A DNA stretch of 47,672 bases from Novosphingobium sp. (GTDB lineage: Bacteria > Pseudomonadota > Alphaproteobacteria > Sphingomonadales > Sphingomonadaceae), in the NCBI RefSeq assembly GCF_027486195.1, contig NZ_JAIXPP010000104.1, forward strand, positions 1 through 47,672, read 5' to 3'. Both the position numbers and the translations under genes were made by a program. The notes under the pieces were generated by a model. It saw only the letters and a program-made list of their open reading frames with translations. It was not told the DNA's origin and searched no databases. Of the stretch, positions 1 to 8,621 are shown one piece after another. Numbering within the stretch: the first letter of the stretch is position 1; each line of letters starts with the position of its first letter.

Positions 1-523
1 CCTCGGCCTTCTCGGCGCCGACGCGTTCGCCCAGCATCATCATCTGCAGCGCGCGCACCTTCGCGGTCAGGCACCGCAGGACCGACCTGGCGCCGCCATC
101 GGGCACGAGGCCGATGTTGACGAAGGCCTGCAGGAAGTAGGCGCTCTTTGCCGCGAGCACGAAATCGCCCATGAGCGCGATCGAGCAGCCGACACCGGCG
201 GCGGGGCCATTGACCGCAGTGACCAGCGGCACGCCAAGGCGCGAGAGCTTGGCGATCATCGGGTTGTAGTGCTCGGTCAGCGCCTTGTAGCTGCCCGCGC
301 CGCCTGCCACGCTGCGCTTGCCGGTGGCGGCAAGATCCGCGCCCGAGCAGAAGGCGCGGCCTTCGCCGGTGATCACGACCGCGCGCGCACCTTCGAGGTC
401 ATAGAGCGCATCGCCGATCTCGACCGCCATGTTGGGCGGGCAGGCGTTGAGCCGCTCCGGACGGTTGAGCACGATGCGGCGGACATTGCCGACCATTTCG
501 ACGCGGATCGTTTCGTAGGACAT
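1..523 (-). CDS. Enoyl-CoA hydratase/isomerase family protein, PaaG-like (partial, 3' end off the window)
   Basis: This is a crotonase-fold protein of which about 174 N-terminal residues are visible; it runs off the left edge. The ATG at 523 follows an AGGGAAAGAG ribosome site. The frame reads MSYETIRVEM..., then the oxyanion-hole stretch with FCSGADL near residues 58-64 and NGPAAGVG near 105-112. The two glutamates that catalyse hydration in classical enoyl-CoA hydratases appear to be replaced (about S114 and F134). The IGLVPD motif with D142 matches the PaaG type, an isomerase acting on epoxy- or enoyl-CoA in phenylacetate degradation. The substrate is not known, and a fatty-acid or aromatic acyl-CoA isomerase role is equally possible. 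It lies downstream of glk on the same strand but is separated by a hairpin, so it is probably its own unit. Confidence 0.85.
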   Translation of the reverse strand, partial: MSYETIRVEMVGNVRRIVLNRPERLNACPPNMAVEIGDALYDLEGARAVVITGEGRAFCSGADLAATGKRSVAGGAGSYKALTEHYNPMIAKLSRLGVPLVTAVNGPAAGVGCSIALMGDFVLAAKSAYFLQAFVNIGLVPDGGARSVLRCLTAKVRALQMMMLGERVGAEKAE

Positions 524-551
524 CGCTCTTTCCCTTAATCGCTCGGTTAAG

Positions 552-574
552 GGCATGGCTAAGCCAGCCATGCC
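552..574 (-). terminator. Hairpin between glk and the crotonase gene
   Basis: A perfect 9-bp inverted repeat, GGCATGGCT and AGCCATGCC around a 5-nt loop, lies about 60 nt past the glk stop. On the minus strand it is followed by CCTTAACC, so there is only a weak T-run. It is the likely end of the zwf-pgl-edd-glk transcript. Confidence 0.55.
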
Positions 575-631
575 AGCTTGGCAAGCGGGTTCAGCCGGTC
601 CTCATAAAAGCGCCAAGGTTCAGGCCAGGTA

Positions 632-1597
632 TCAGGAATGCGCCTGCGCGAAGGCCGCTGCCGCCCCGAACAGGCCCGGCTGCGGGTGGGTGATGAGCTT
701 GACCGGCATCGCGGCCATCATGCTTTCAAACCGGCCCTTCGAGGTGAAGCGTTCGGCAAAGCCCGAGCGCACCAGCGTATCCTTGATGCGCAGGCCAAGG
801 CCGCCCGCCATGACCAGCGCGCCCGCCCCGTGCGCCAGCGCCAGATCGCCCGCAACGCTGCCGAGCGAGAGACAGAAGCGGTCAACGGCTGCAGCGGCGA
901 GGCTGTCTTCCCCGCTGGTGCCGAGCGCCCAGAGTTCCTTGTCGGTGAGCGAAGTGATCGCGCGGCCTTCAATGCTGGCCAGCGTCTCGTAGATATCGAC
1001 GATGCCGGGGCCGGCCACGACGCGCTCTGCCGAGACGCGGCGATGCCGCCCGCGCAGGCGCGCAAGGATGGCGTCCTCTATCTTGTCGAGCGGGGCGTAA
1101 TCGATGTGGCCGCCTTCGGTCGGCTGGACATGATAGGAGCCGCGCTGGCGCCAGAGCTGCGCGACGCCAAGGCCAGTGCCGGGGCCGACGATGCTGATCG
1201 TGCCTTCCTCGGGCAGCGGCACTTCGGGGCCGCAGAGGTGGAGGAAGTGCGCATCGTCTGCCTGCGCAACGGCATGAGCGACCGCCGCGAAGTCGTTGAC
1301 GACAACATAGTCCGGTGCCCCCAGCTTCTCGGGGATCAGCGCGGGGCGGATGATCCACGGGTTGTTGGTGAAGCGGATGATCTCACCGCCGACAGGACCC
1401 GCAACGGCAATGGCGACTGCCGGGGGCAGCGTGCCGCCGGAGAGGCGCGCAAACTCTTCCCAGGCGAGCTGGAAGCTGGGGTGGTCGGCTGTCTTGAGCG
1501 TGACCGCCTCGCCCAGCGCGACGACGCGCCCGGCCTCGACTTCGGCCAGCGCAAAGCGGGCGTGCGTTCCGCCGATATCGACCGCGACCAGTTGCAT
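632..1597 (-). CDS. glk: Glucokinase
   Basis: This 321-residue protein phosphorylates glucose with ATP to glucose-6-phosphate in the cytoplasm. It belongs to the bacterial Glk family (E. coli/Zymomonas type, ASKHA fold) and has the usual length. The N-terminal phosphate loop DIGGTHARFAL is at residues 7-17. VVNDFAAVAHAV is near 98-109, the second phosphate motif GPGTGLGVAQ follows, and TEGGHIDYAP is the glucose-binding segment. It is the last gene of zwf-pgl-edd-glk, with a 56-bp gap after edd. In Zymomonas the comparable operon is glf-zwf-edd-glk, so the pairing with Entner-Doudoroff genes is expected. Here it would trap glucose released by the upstream glucan hydrolases. Confidence 0.95.
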   Translation of the reverse strand: MQLVAVDIGGTHARFALAEVEAGRVVALGEAVTLKTADHPSFQLAWEEFARLSGGTLPPAVAIAVAGPVGGEIIRFTNNPWIIRPALIPEKLGAPDYVVVNDFAAVAHAVAQADDAHFLHLCGPEVPLPEEGTISIVGPGTGLGVAQLWRQRGSYHVQPTEGGHIDYAPLDKIEDAILARLRGRHRRVSAERVVAGPGIVDIYETLASIEGRAITSLTDKELWALGTSGEDSLAAAAVDRFCLSLGSVAGDLALAHGAGALVMAGGLGLRIKDTLVRSGFAERFTSKGRFESMMAAMPVKLITHPQPGLFGAAAAFAQAHS

Positions 1598-1653
1598 GTC
1601 CCTCGTCCCCCTCTTCGCGTCCGGCTTGTCCTGCCGGTCCGGCTATCCTGCGC

Positions 1654-3477
1654 TCAAAGCCCGCCCAGCGCCAGCATGGCCGAACCGCCGCGTTCGGCGG
1701 GATCGGCAAAGTGGCGCATCATGGCGAACAGCTCGCGGCCCACGCCGATTGCCTCTTCCGGTGCCTCGGCAGGCTGGCGGGCAGCCCATTCGGCTTCATC
1801 CACCAGCGCCACGAGTTCGCCGCTCTCGGCACAGACGCGCACCAGATCGCCGTCCTTGAGCAGCGCGAGCGCGCCGCCCTTCATGGCCTCGGGCGAGACG
1901 TGAATCGCGGCGGGAACCTTGCCTGAGGCGCCCGACATGCGGCCGTCGGTGACGAGCGCGACGCGGAAGCCGCGGTCCTGCAATACGCCGAGCGAAGGGG
2001 TCAGCTTGTGAAGTTCGGGCATGCCGTTCGCGGCCGGGCCCTGGAAGCGCACAACCACGACGACATCGCGCTCGAGTTCGCCGGCCTTGAAGGCTTTCAG
2101 CACATCGTTCTGATCGGAAAACACGCGGGCTGGCGCCTCGATAGTCCAGCGGCTGCGGTCAACCGCACTGACCTTGATCGTACCGCGCCCGAGGTTGCCG
2201 TGAACGAGCCGCAGACCGCCCTCAGGCTGGAACGGCTCGGCGACCGGGCGCAGCATCGCGGGGTTGAGGCTTTCGCGCGGCGCAGGCTCCCAGCGCAGCG
2301 CATCGCCATCGAGCACCGGCTGCTGCGCGCCTTCAAGCAGCGATGCGCCGTAAACCGTGCGGATATCGTTGTGGGCCAGACCCGCCTCGACCAGTTCACG
2401 GATGACATAGGGCATGCCGCCCGCTTCGGCGAACCCGTTCACATCGCCCGAGCCATTGGGATAGATGCTGGCGATAAGCGGGACGGCGCGGGAAAGCTCG
2501 TCCATGTCGTCCCAGTCGATCTGCACACCTGCGGCGCGCGCGATGGCGGGGAGATGGATCACGTGGTTGGTCGAGCCGCCGGTTGCGAGCAGGCCGACGA
2601 TGGCGTTGACGATGGCCTTTTCATCGACGCAATGGCCGAGCGGACGGTAGTCGTCGCCATCCCAGGTGATTTCGGACACGCGGTGCACGGCGGCGCGGGT
2701 CAATTCCTGGCGCAGCTTGGTGCCGGGATTGACGAAGCTGGCGCCGGGCATGTGGAGCCCCATCATTTCCATCATCATCTGATTGGAATTGGCGGTGCCA
2801 TAGAATGTGCAGGTACCGGCGCTGTGATAGCTCGCGCTTTCGCTTTCAAGCAGCTCGTCGCGGGTCGCCTTGCCTTCGGCGTAGAGCTGGCGGATTCGCT
2901 GCTTTTCCTTGTTGGCGAGGCCCGTCTGCATCTGGCCCGCAGGCACAAGGATCGTTGGCAAGTGGCCGAAGCGCAGGGTGCCGATGAGAAGGCCGGGCAC
3001 GATCTTGTCGCAGATGCCGAGCAGCAGCGCCGCCTCGTACATGCCGTGGCTGAGGCCGACCGCGGTGCCCATCGCGATATTGTCGCGGCTGAAGAGGGAC
3101 AGCTCCATCGAAGCCTGGCCCTGCGTCACCCCGTCGCACATCGCGGGCACGCCGCCCGCGACTTGCGCGGTGGCGCCGACTTCGCGGGCGAATACCTTGA
3201 TCTGCTCCGGGTAGCGGCCATACGGCTGATGCGCCGAAAGCATGTCGTTGTAGGCGGTGATCACGCCGATATTGGTGCTCTTCCCGGTGCGCAGCGCGAT
3301 CTTGTCGTCACCCGCCGCGGCAAAGCCATGCGCGAGATTGCCGCACGACAGCACATCGCGGTTGACCCCGGCATCGCGGGCGCGGGCGATGAGATCGAGG
3401 TAAGCCGCGCGCGTCGCGGCGCTGCGGGCGATGATCCGGTCGGTGACCTTCGCGACAATGGGATTGAGGGGCATCAT
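1654..3477 (-). CDS. edd: 6-phosphogluconate dehydratase
   Basis: Edd dehydrates 6-phosphogluconate to KDPG, the committing step of the Entner-Doudoroff pathway. The 607-residue length is normal for the IlvD/Edd family. The ATGATG at 3477 overlaps the pgl stop by 4 nt (ATGA), which fixes the start; the longer open frame upstream is only pgl sequence. Iron-sulfur and active-site motifs are visible: SCGNLAHG near residues 44-51, [24 protein letters not shown], and [15 protein letters not shown]. The C-terminal [20 protein letters not shown] is the conserved DGR(L/M)SG block. The KDPG aldolase gene eda, needed to complete the pathway, is not in the window. Confidence 0.95.
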   Translation of the reverse strand: MMPLNPIVAKVTDRIIARSAATRAAYLDLIARARDAGVNRDVLSCGNLAHGFAAAGDDKIALRTGKSTNIGVITAYNDMLSAHQPYGRYPEQIKVFAREVGATAQVAGGVPAMCDGVTQGQASMELSLFSRDNIAMGTAVGLSHGMYEAALLLGICDKIVPGLLIGTLRFGHLPTILVPAGQMQTGLANKEKQRIRQLYAEGKATRDELLESESASYHSAGTCTFYGTANSNQMMMEMMGLHMPGASFVNPGTKLRQELTRAAVHRVSEITWDGDDYRPLGHCVDEKAIVNAIVGLLATGGSTNHVIHLPAIARAAGVQIDWDDMDELSRAVPLIASIYPNGSGDVNGFAEAGGMPYVIRELVEAGLAHNDIRTVYGASLLEGAQQPVLDGDALRWEPAPRESLNPAMLRPVAEPFQPEGGLRLVHGNLGRGTIKVSAVDRSRWTIEAPARVFSDQNDVLKAFKAGELERDVVVVVRFQGPAANGMPELHKLTPSLGVLQDRGFRVALVTDGRMSGASGKVPAAIHVSPEAMKGGALALLKDGDLVRVCAESGELVALVDEAEWAARQPAEAPEEAIGVGRELFAMMRHFADPAERGGSAMLALGGL

Positions 3478-4085
3478 TCGCTCCAGTAGATCGTGACAGG
3501 CGGTCCGTAGCCGCGCAGGAAATCGGAGACAGGATAAGCGTCGGACCCGGCGAGGACCTTCTCGAGCAGCGCCCTTTTTGACGCGCCGGTCACGACGAGG
3601 ATGATCTCTGTGGCCGCCTTGAGCGCGCGCTTGTTGAGCGTCAACCGGTCGAACGGCGCTTCGGGCGGCAGCGGGATCGGAGTGGTGGCAATCACCGTGG
3701 GGCCCGGGCGGACCAGCGCGTGCATGTGCGGAAAAAGCGAGGCGACATGGCCGTCTTCGCCCATGCCGAGCCATACGAGATCGAAGGGGGCCACCGCCGC
3801 GCCTTCCTCCAGACGCTCGAACACCGCGCCGGTTCCGGCAAGTGCGGCGTTGAGCTTTCCGAAATTGCTGGCGGGGTGATCATCGGGCACGCAGCGATCA
3901 TCCGTCAGCGCAATGGTTGCGCCGGTCCAGTCGAGCTTCTGCTGCGCCAGCAGCGCGAAGACCTTGAGCGGGGTCGATCCGCCGGTGAAGGCGAGCCGCT
4001 TCGGGCCGGGCTTTGCCAGCACGCGGGCGATATGCGCGGCGACCGCGGCAGCATCGCCCGGATTGGCCCATGTGACCTCAGTCAT
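3474..4085 (-). CDS. pgl: 6-phosphogluconolactonase
   Basis: Pgl hydrolyses 6-phosphogluconolactone to 6-phosphogluconate, between Zwf and Edd. It belongs to the SugarP isomerase-like (NagB/DevB) family. [11 protein letters not shown] near residues 33-43 and [17 protein letters not shown] are the family phosphate- and substrate-binding motifs, and [15 protein letters not shown] is the catalytic GxGxDGHxASLFP block. The start at ATG 4085 overlaps the end of zwf by 8 nt and gives 203 residues, somewhat shorter than the usual 225-250. A start at 4118 would lie wholly inside zwf and adds a non-homologous-looking tail. It is translationally coupled to both neighbours. Confidence 0.92.
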   Translation of the reverse strand: MTEVTWANPGDAAAVAAHIARVLAKPGPKRLAFTGGSTPLKVFALLAQQKLDWTGATIALTDDRCVPDDHPASNFGKLNAALAGTGAVFERLEEGAAVAPFDLVWLGMGEDGHVASLFPHMHALVRPGPTVIATTPIPLPPEAPFDRLTLNKRALKAATEIILVVTGASKRALLEKVLAGSDAYPVSDFLRGYGPPVTIYWSE

Positions 4086-5526
4086 GCCAGCTGCGCCCGT
4101 CGCGCTCGGTGAGAGCAATGCCGGCGTTGGGGCCCCAGCTGCCTGCGGGATAGGGCTTCACTTCGAGCTTGGTATCGGCCCAGACGCGGCGGATCGCATC
4201 GACCCAGGTCCACTGCGCCTCGACCTCGTCACGCCGCACGAACAGCGTCTGCTCGCCTTCGATCAGATCGAGCAGCAGGCGTTCATAGGCAATGCGGCGG
4301 CGGGCCTTGGCAAAGGCGGTGGTGAGCGAGAGATCGAGATTGACCTCGCGCAGCACGATCCCGCCGCGATCAAGCCCCGGCTCCTTGGCCATGACCTGCA
4401 GCCGCACGTATTCCTCAGGCTGGAGGCGGATGACAAGGCGGTTGGCCGCGAGCTTGCCGCCGCGCTGCGAGAAGATGTTGTGCGGCACGCCCTTGAACTG
4501 GACGACAATCTCGCTCCGCCGTTCGGCAAGGCGCTTGCCGTGGCGCAGATAGAAAGGCACGCCCTGCCAGCGCCAGTTGTCGACATGCGCCTTGATCGCG
4601 ACATAGGTCTCGGTGTCCGAAGCGCCGCCGAGATCGTCGAGATAGCCAGTCACCGCGCTGCCGCCGACCGCGCCTGCGCCATACTGGCCGCGCACCATCT
4701 CCTCGGCCTTGACCGGGCGAAGCGCGCGCAGGACCTTGACCTTCTCGTCGCGGATCGAAGTTGCGTCGAAATCGACCGGCGGCTCCATCGCGGTGAGCGC
4801 GACAAGCTGGAGCATATGGTTCTGCACCATGTCGCGCAGCGCGCCGGTATCATCGTAGAAGCCCTTGCGTCCCTCGAGGCCTACGGTTTCGCTTACCGTG
4901 ATCTGCACGTGATCGATCCCGGCGCTGTTCCACAGCGGCTCGAACATCATGTTGGCAAACCGCAGGGCGAGGAGGTTCTGGACCGTTTCCTTGCCGAGAT
5001 AGTGATCGATGCGGAAGATCTGGCGCTCGCTAAAACCGGCAGCGACCGCGTCGTTGATCCGGCGGCTGGAGGCCAGATCGTTGCCGAGCGGCTTTTCGAG
5101 GCCGATGCGCACGCCTTCATGGGCGAGGCCGGCGAGGCGCAGGCCCTCGATGGTCGGTTCGAACAGCGCGGGCGCGGTCGAGAGGAAGATCGAGAGGCCG
5201 CACGAGGTATCGCCGAGCTTTTCGGCAAGGCCTGCAAAGCCTTCGGGCTTCGAGGCATCGAGTGTCTGGTATTCGAGCCGCTCGAGGAAGCTTGCCAGCT
5301 GCGTATCGTCGCGGCGGTCGGCTGGCAGAAACTCCAGCAACGCCGCGCGCGCCATCTCGCGGAACTCGGCGTCGTCATGGACCGAGCGCGCGGTGCCGAC
5401 GATCCGCAAGGTGGGATCGATCAGGCCATCTTCGTGCAGCGCATAGAGCGAAGGCAGCAGCATGCGCCGCGACAGATCACCGGTCGCGCCAAACAGGAGC
5501 AGGGCGGAACAGCTGGTGGCGGCCAT
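4078..5526 (-). CDS. zwf: Glucose-6-phosphate dehydrogenase
   Basis: Zwf oxidises glucose-6-phosphate to 6-phosphogluconolactone with NAD(P)+. The sequence has the nucleotide motif LFGATGDLSRRM near the N-terminus, EKPLGND, and the active-site RIDHYLGKETVQNL with the substrate-binding His and catalytic Lys. Taking the ATG at 5526 gives 482 residues and places AGGAG 10 nt upstream. The ATG at 5544 is also in frame, but the AGGAG would then lie inside the gene. It is the first gene of zwf-pgl-edd-glk. A palindrome at 5607-5618 close to the LacI-type site of the TonB receptor suggests sugar-dependent regulation. Confidence 0.95.
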   Translation of the reverse strand: MAATSCSALLLFGATGDLSRRMLLPSLYALHEDGLIDPTLRIVGTARSVHDDAEFREMARAALLEFLPADRRDDTQLASFLERLEYQTLDASKPEGFAGLAEKLGDTSCGLSIFLSTAPALFEPTIEGLRLAGLAHEGVRIGLEKPLGNDLASSRRINDAVAAGFSERQIFRIDHYLGKETVQNLLALRFANMMFEPLWNSAGIDHVQITVSETVGLEGRKGFYDDTGALRDMVQNHMLQLVALTAMEPPVDFDATSIRDEKVKVLRALRPVKAEEMVRGQYGAGAVGGSAVTGYLDDLGGASDTETYVAIKAHVDNWRWQGVPFYLRHGKRLAERRSEIVVQFKGVPHNIFSQRGGKLAANRLVIRLQPEEYVRLQVMAKEPGLDRGGIVLREVNLDLSLTTAFAKARRRIAYERLLLDLIEGEQTLFVRRDEVEAQWTWVDAIRRVWADTKLEVKPYPAGSWGPNAGIALTERDGRSWHD

Positions 5527-5603
5527 GGGCGGCAAACTCCTCATCCGGGCTGCTTCACGAGAGCGCCCGAAGGCTCCCTAGACCCGAATGCCTTGGGCTT
5601 CAG

Positions 5604-5621
5604 CACGCATAAGTATGCAAG
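5604..5621. promoter_or_regulatory. Predicted LacI-type operator before zwf (site B)
   Basis: The core is GCATA-AG-TATGC at 5607-5618, a 5-bp perfect inverted repeat with a 2-bp centre. It resembles the palindromes at 16771 and 18035. On the minus strand a weak promoter, TTGTCC, 17 bp, TATGCG, would overlap it, as expected for repression. This is an inference from motif similarity. Confidence 0.5.
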
Positions 5622-5637
5622 TTGGAATGGACAAGCG

Positions 5638-6546
5638 TCAGCGCCGAAAGAGCCAGGCGAAGATCTCCGGCAGGCGCGCGGCCCAAGCGTTTTCCTCGTG
5701 CTCGGCGCCCGGGTAGATGCGGCTCTCGAAATCGGTGCCGCGCTGCCAGCCCAGCCTGACGAACTCGGCGTCGATGGGTTCCTGATAGGGCGCGTAGAAG
5801 GCATCGAGCGTGGCGGTGCCGTGGTCCATCCAGATGCGCCGACCGGCAGGCGCGCCAAGTGTGCGGTCGAAGAAGCCGGTCCACACGGCAAGCGTATCGG
5901 GATTGAAGCCCTTCACCGTGTCGGGGCCGATGGCGGGCCAGTGCGAACTGACGCAGGCGGCCTGCCCGTAGACATCGGGGCGCGCGGCGATGGCGTAGCA
6001 GCTCATCAAGCCGCCCATGCTGGAGCCGGCAATGGCGGTATCTTCGCGGCCCGGGCGCGTGCGGAAAGAGGCATCGACCCAGCTCTTGAGCGGCCCTGCC
6101 AGCCACGCAAGATAGACGTCCGAGATCACCGGGCCGCCCGCCATCTCGTCCATCCTGGCCTTGAGCGCGGGCGGCGCCGCATCATAGGCCGGGCGCGGGA
6201 GATACTGGCGGAAGCGATCCTTGCCCGGTGCCCAGATGGCGACGATTACGCGGGGTTCGATCCCCTGCGCCATGACCTTGAGCATGGCCTTGTCGGCGGC
6301 CCAGATCTTGTTGAAATTGCTGGCCTTCAGATCAAACAGATTGTGCCCGTCGTGCATGTAGAGCACCGGGTAGCGCTTGCCGGAGGTGTCGTAGCCCGGC
6401 GGCAACCAGATGGTGAGGCGCTGGGGCGGGAGGCCCGCCGCCTGCACTTCGGCATATTCGATGCGCCGCCCGATTTCCGCCTGCGCTGCCGCTAGCCCCG
6501 GCAGAAGCAACGCGGCGAGCAGGAGGAGGAAGCGCCGCACGGTCAC
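5638..6546 (-). CDS. Exported alpha/beta-hydrolase, putative esterase
   Basis: This 302-residue protein has a clear Sec signal peptide (MTVRR, hydrophobic run, cut near ...AAAQA at about residue 22). The rest is an alpha/beta-hydrolase of the putative esterase family (esterase D or enterochelin-esterase-like, COG2819 type). LPPGYDTSGKRYPVLYMHDG near 48-67 is the family signature. GSSMG at 174-178 gives the nucleophile S176, and H283 in GAEHEENAW is the likely catalytic His. It is the last gene of the glucan operon and its start overlaps the GH97 stop by 4 nt. A role in removing acyl groups from oligosaccharides fits the context but is not shown; the true ester substrate is unknown. Confidence 0.8.
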   Translation of the reverse strand: MTVRRFLLLLAALLLPGLAAAQAEIGRRIEYAEVQAAGLPPQRLTIWLPPGYDTSGKRYPVLYMHDGHNLFDLKASNFNKIWAADKAMLKVMAQGIEPRVIVAIWAPGKDRFRQYLPRPAYDAAPPALKARMDEMAGGPVISDVYLAWLAGPLKSWVDASFRTRPGREDTAIAGSSMGGLMSCYAIAARPDVYGQAACVSSHWPAIGPDTVKGFNPDTLAVWTGFFDRTLGAPAGRRIWMDHGTATLDAFYAPYQEPIDAEFVRLGWQRGTDFESRIYPGAEHEENAWAARLPEIFAWLFRR

Positions 6547-8621
6547 TTGCCCGGATGGAGCCGGATTGCCGCACCGCCGCCGGGGGCGAGCCAGAGCGGA
6601 AGCTTGTCGCCCCTCTTCACCGTCATCGTCGCATAGGCGATCCTGTGGCGGGCGTCGGTTGCGTAAGTCGCCCCTTCCCCGTCCTTCCAGATCGTCGCCG
6701 TGTAGGTCTTGCCCGCGTCGAGGAAGTCCATCGCGAGCGTGACGTCGCGCGCGGTGGCATCGTTGACGCCGCCGACATACCAGTCCTCGCTATTGCGGTC
6801 CTTGCGCGCGAAGATAGCATAGTCGCCCACTTCACCGGCGATGAGGTGGCTTTCGGACCAGTCGGCGGGGACAGCGCGGATGAACTCCAGCTCCTTGGGA
6901 TGCGCGGCAAGGCTCTCGATGAAGTCCGAGGCCATCTGGATCGGCGAATAGATCGCCAGATAGAGGCCGAGCTGCTTGGCGAGCGTGGAGGCGAGCGGAA
7001 CGTGGTTCGCGCCTTCAAGGCTCAGCATGCCGGGGGTGAAGTCCATCGGGCCTGAAAGCATGCGGGTATAGACCAGCGTCGGCTCATGGTCCGGCCCGTT
7101 GGCGAACTCGCCCCAGGCATTGTATTCCATGCCGCGCGCGCCTTCGCGGTCGATCCAGTTAGGATAGGTGCGCCTTAGGCCGGTATCCTTGACTGGCTCA
7201 TGCGCGTCGATGGCGACCTGATACTTTGCTGCGGTCTCGACGACCTTCAAATGGTGCTGCACGGTGCGCTGGCCTTCGTGCCATTCCATGCGCGTCTCGC
7301 CGGGCTTGTCGCCGGGGGCAATGATCCCGCCCGCATCGGCGACATAGCCGGTCTTGACCGAATGCATGCCGAGCGACTGGTAGAGCTTCATCGCCGGTTC
7401 GAGCTGGGCTTCGTAGTTGGCGATATTGCCGCCGGTCTCGTTGTGGCCGATCAGCTGGACCTTGTTCCTTGCAGCATAGGCGGCCACCGCCTTGAGATCG
7501 AAATCGGGCACGGCTTCGGTGAAGCTGAAGTCCTGCCCGTGGCCAAACCAGTCGCCGTTCCAGCCCTTGTCCCAACCTTCGACGAGGAGACCGCCGAAAC
7601 CGTTCTTGGCGGCGAAGTCGATATACTGCTTGGCACGCGCGGTGGTGGCGCCGTGGCGCGGTCCCTCTGCCCAGGTCCAGTCACCGCGGATCATGCCCCA
7701 CCAGATGCCGATGTACTTCATCGGCTTGAACCAGCTGACATCACCGATCTTGTTGGGCTCGTTGAGATTGAGCTCGAGATCGTTCTCGACAAGGCCCGCC
7801 GCGCTGTCGGCAATGCGGATCGTGCGCCAGGGGGTGTTGAACGGCAGATCGCGGATCACTGCCGCCCCGCGCGAGGATGGCGCAAGCGTCGTGCGGAACA
7901 GCTGGCGTTCGGCGCGCTTGAAATACATCGCCGAGTAATCGACCAGCGCGGCCTCGTGAAACGCGAGGTGGGTGCCATCGTCAAGCCGCATGGTGATCGG
8001 CGTCTGCGCAGTGGCGACGGCATCGATCGGCGTGCGCTGATAGATCTGTTCCTCGCGGTTCCACTCAAGGCCAGCGACCCAGAACGCAGTGCCCGGCTGC
8101 GCGATGTCGAACTCGGTCCATTCGTCGCCGATCTTCATCGTCTTTAGGCCGGGCTGCTCGGGCAGTTCGTAGCGGAAACCGAAGCCGCTATCGAACAGGC
8201 GGAAGCGCACGTTCATCTTGCGGCCGGCGTAGTCCGCGTTCTGTTCGAAACGTACGAGCACTTCGTTGTGATGATCACGCACGAAACGGCGTTCACCCCA
8301 CGGCTGTTCCCATGTGCTGTCAGCGCTCGCGGTTTCAGAACCGGTGATGCGGAAGCCGCGCACCAGATTGAGCCCGTCGGTCAGCGTGAAGCCAAGCTTC
8401 GACGCGCCGATCAGCAATTTGCCCTTTCGCGTGAGCGAATAAACCGGGCGATCCGAGCCATCGGTGGTGACGGTGAGCACGAGCGTGCCATCGGGCGAGG
8501 CGGCGGTTACCTGTGCCTTTGGCGGGGCGGCCTGCGCCAGTGCGGCGGAAGGAAGCAGCGCAGCGGCGGCGAGCGCCGAAAGAGTGGCCTTGACGGTAAA
8601 CCGGAGCATGGTCTGGGTCAT
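6543..8621 (-). CDS. Exported GH97 alpha-glucosidase (SusB-like)
   Basis: This is a 692-residue glycoside hydrolase family 97 enzyme with a signal peptide (cut near ALAQA, about residue 31), so it is probably periplasmic. An N-terminal beta-sandwich runs to about 290, a (beta/alpha)8 barrel starts at WFKPMKYIGIWWGM near 297, and a C-terminal beta domain follows. The glutamates E395 (GHNET), E474 (DAHE) and E499 (GMEY) lie in motifs resembling the calcium, base and acid residues of Bacteroides SusB, which suggests an inverting alpha-glucosidase. Retaining GH97 members use an Asp nucleophile instead, and I cannot align this fully. It would split maltooligosaccharides to glucose. The gene overlaps both neighbours by 4 nt. 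Confidence 0.88.
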   Translation of the reverse strand: MTQTMLRFTVKATLSALAAAALLPSAALAQAAPPKAQVTAASPDGTLVLTVTTDGSDRPVYSLTRKGKLLIGASKLGFTLTDGLNLVRGFRITGSETASADSTWEQPWGERRFVRDHHNEVLVRFEQNADYAGRKMNVRFRLFDSGFGFRYELPEQPGLKTMKIGDEWTEFDIAQPGTAFWVAGLEWNREEQIYQRTPIDAVATAQTPITMRLDDGTHLAFHEAALVDYSAMYFKRAERQLFRTTLAPSSRGAAVIRDLPFNTPWRTIRIADSAAGLVENDLELNLNEPNKIGDVSWFKPMKYIGIWWGMIRGDWTWAEGPRHGATTARAKQYIDFAAKNGFGGLLVEGWDKGWNGDWFGHGQDFSFTEAVPDFDLKAVAAYAARNKVQLIGHNETGGNIANYEAQLEPAMKLYQSLGMHSVKTGYVADAGGIIAPGDKPGETRMEWHEGQRTVQHHLKVVETAAKYQVAIDAHEPVKDTGLRRTYPNWIDREGARGMEYNAWGEFANGPDHEPTLVYTRMLSGPMDFTPGMLSLEGANHVPLASTLAKQLGLYLAIYSPIQMASDFIESLAAHPKELEFIRAVPADWSESHLIAGEVGDYAIFARKDRNSEDWYVGGVNDATARDVTLAMDFLDAGKTYTATIWKDGEGATYATDARHRIAYATMTVKRGDKLPLWLAPGGGAAIRLHPGK

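Noticed and set aside
3913..6495. Open frame of 860 codons on the plus strand opposite zwf and the esterase
   Set aside because: It lies antisense to well-supported genes. The protein has the Arg/Ala/Gly-rich look of a high-GC shadow frame and no recognisable domain.
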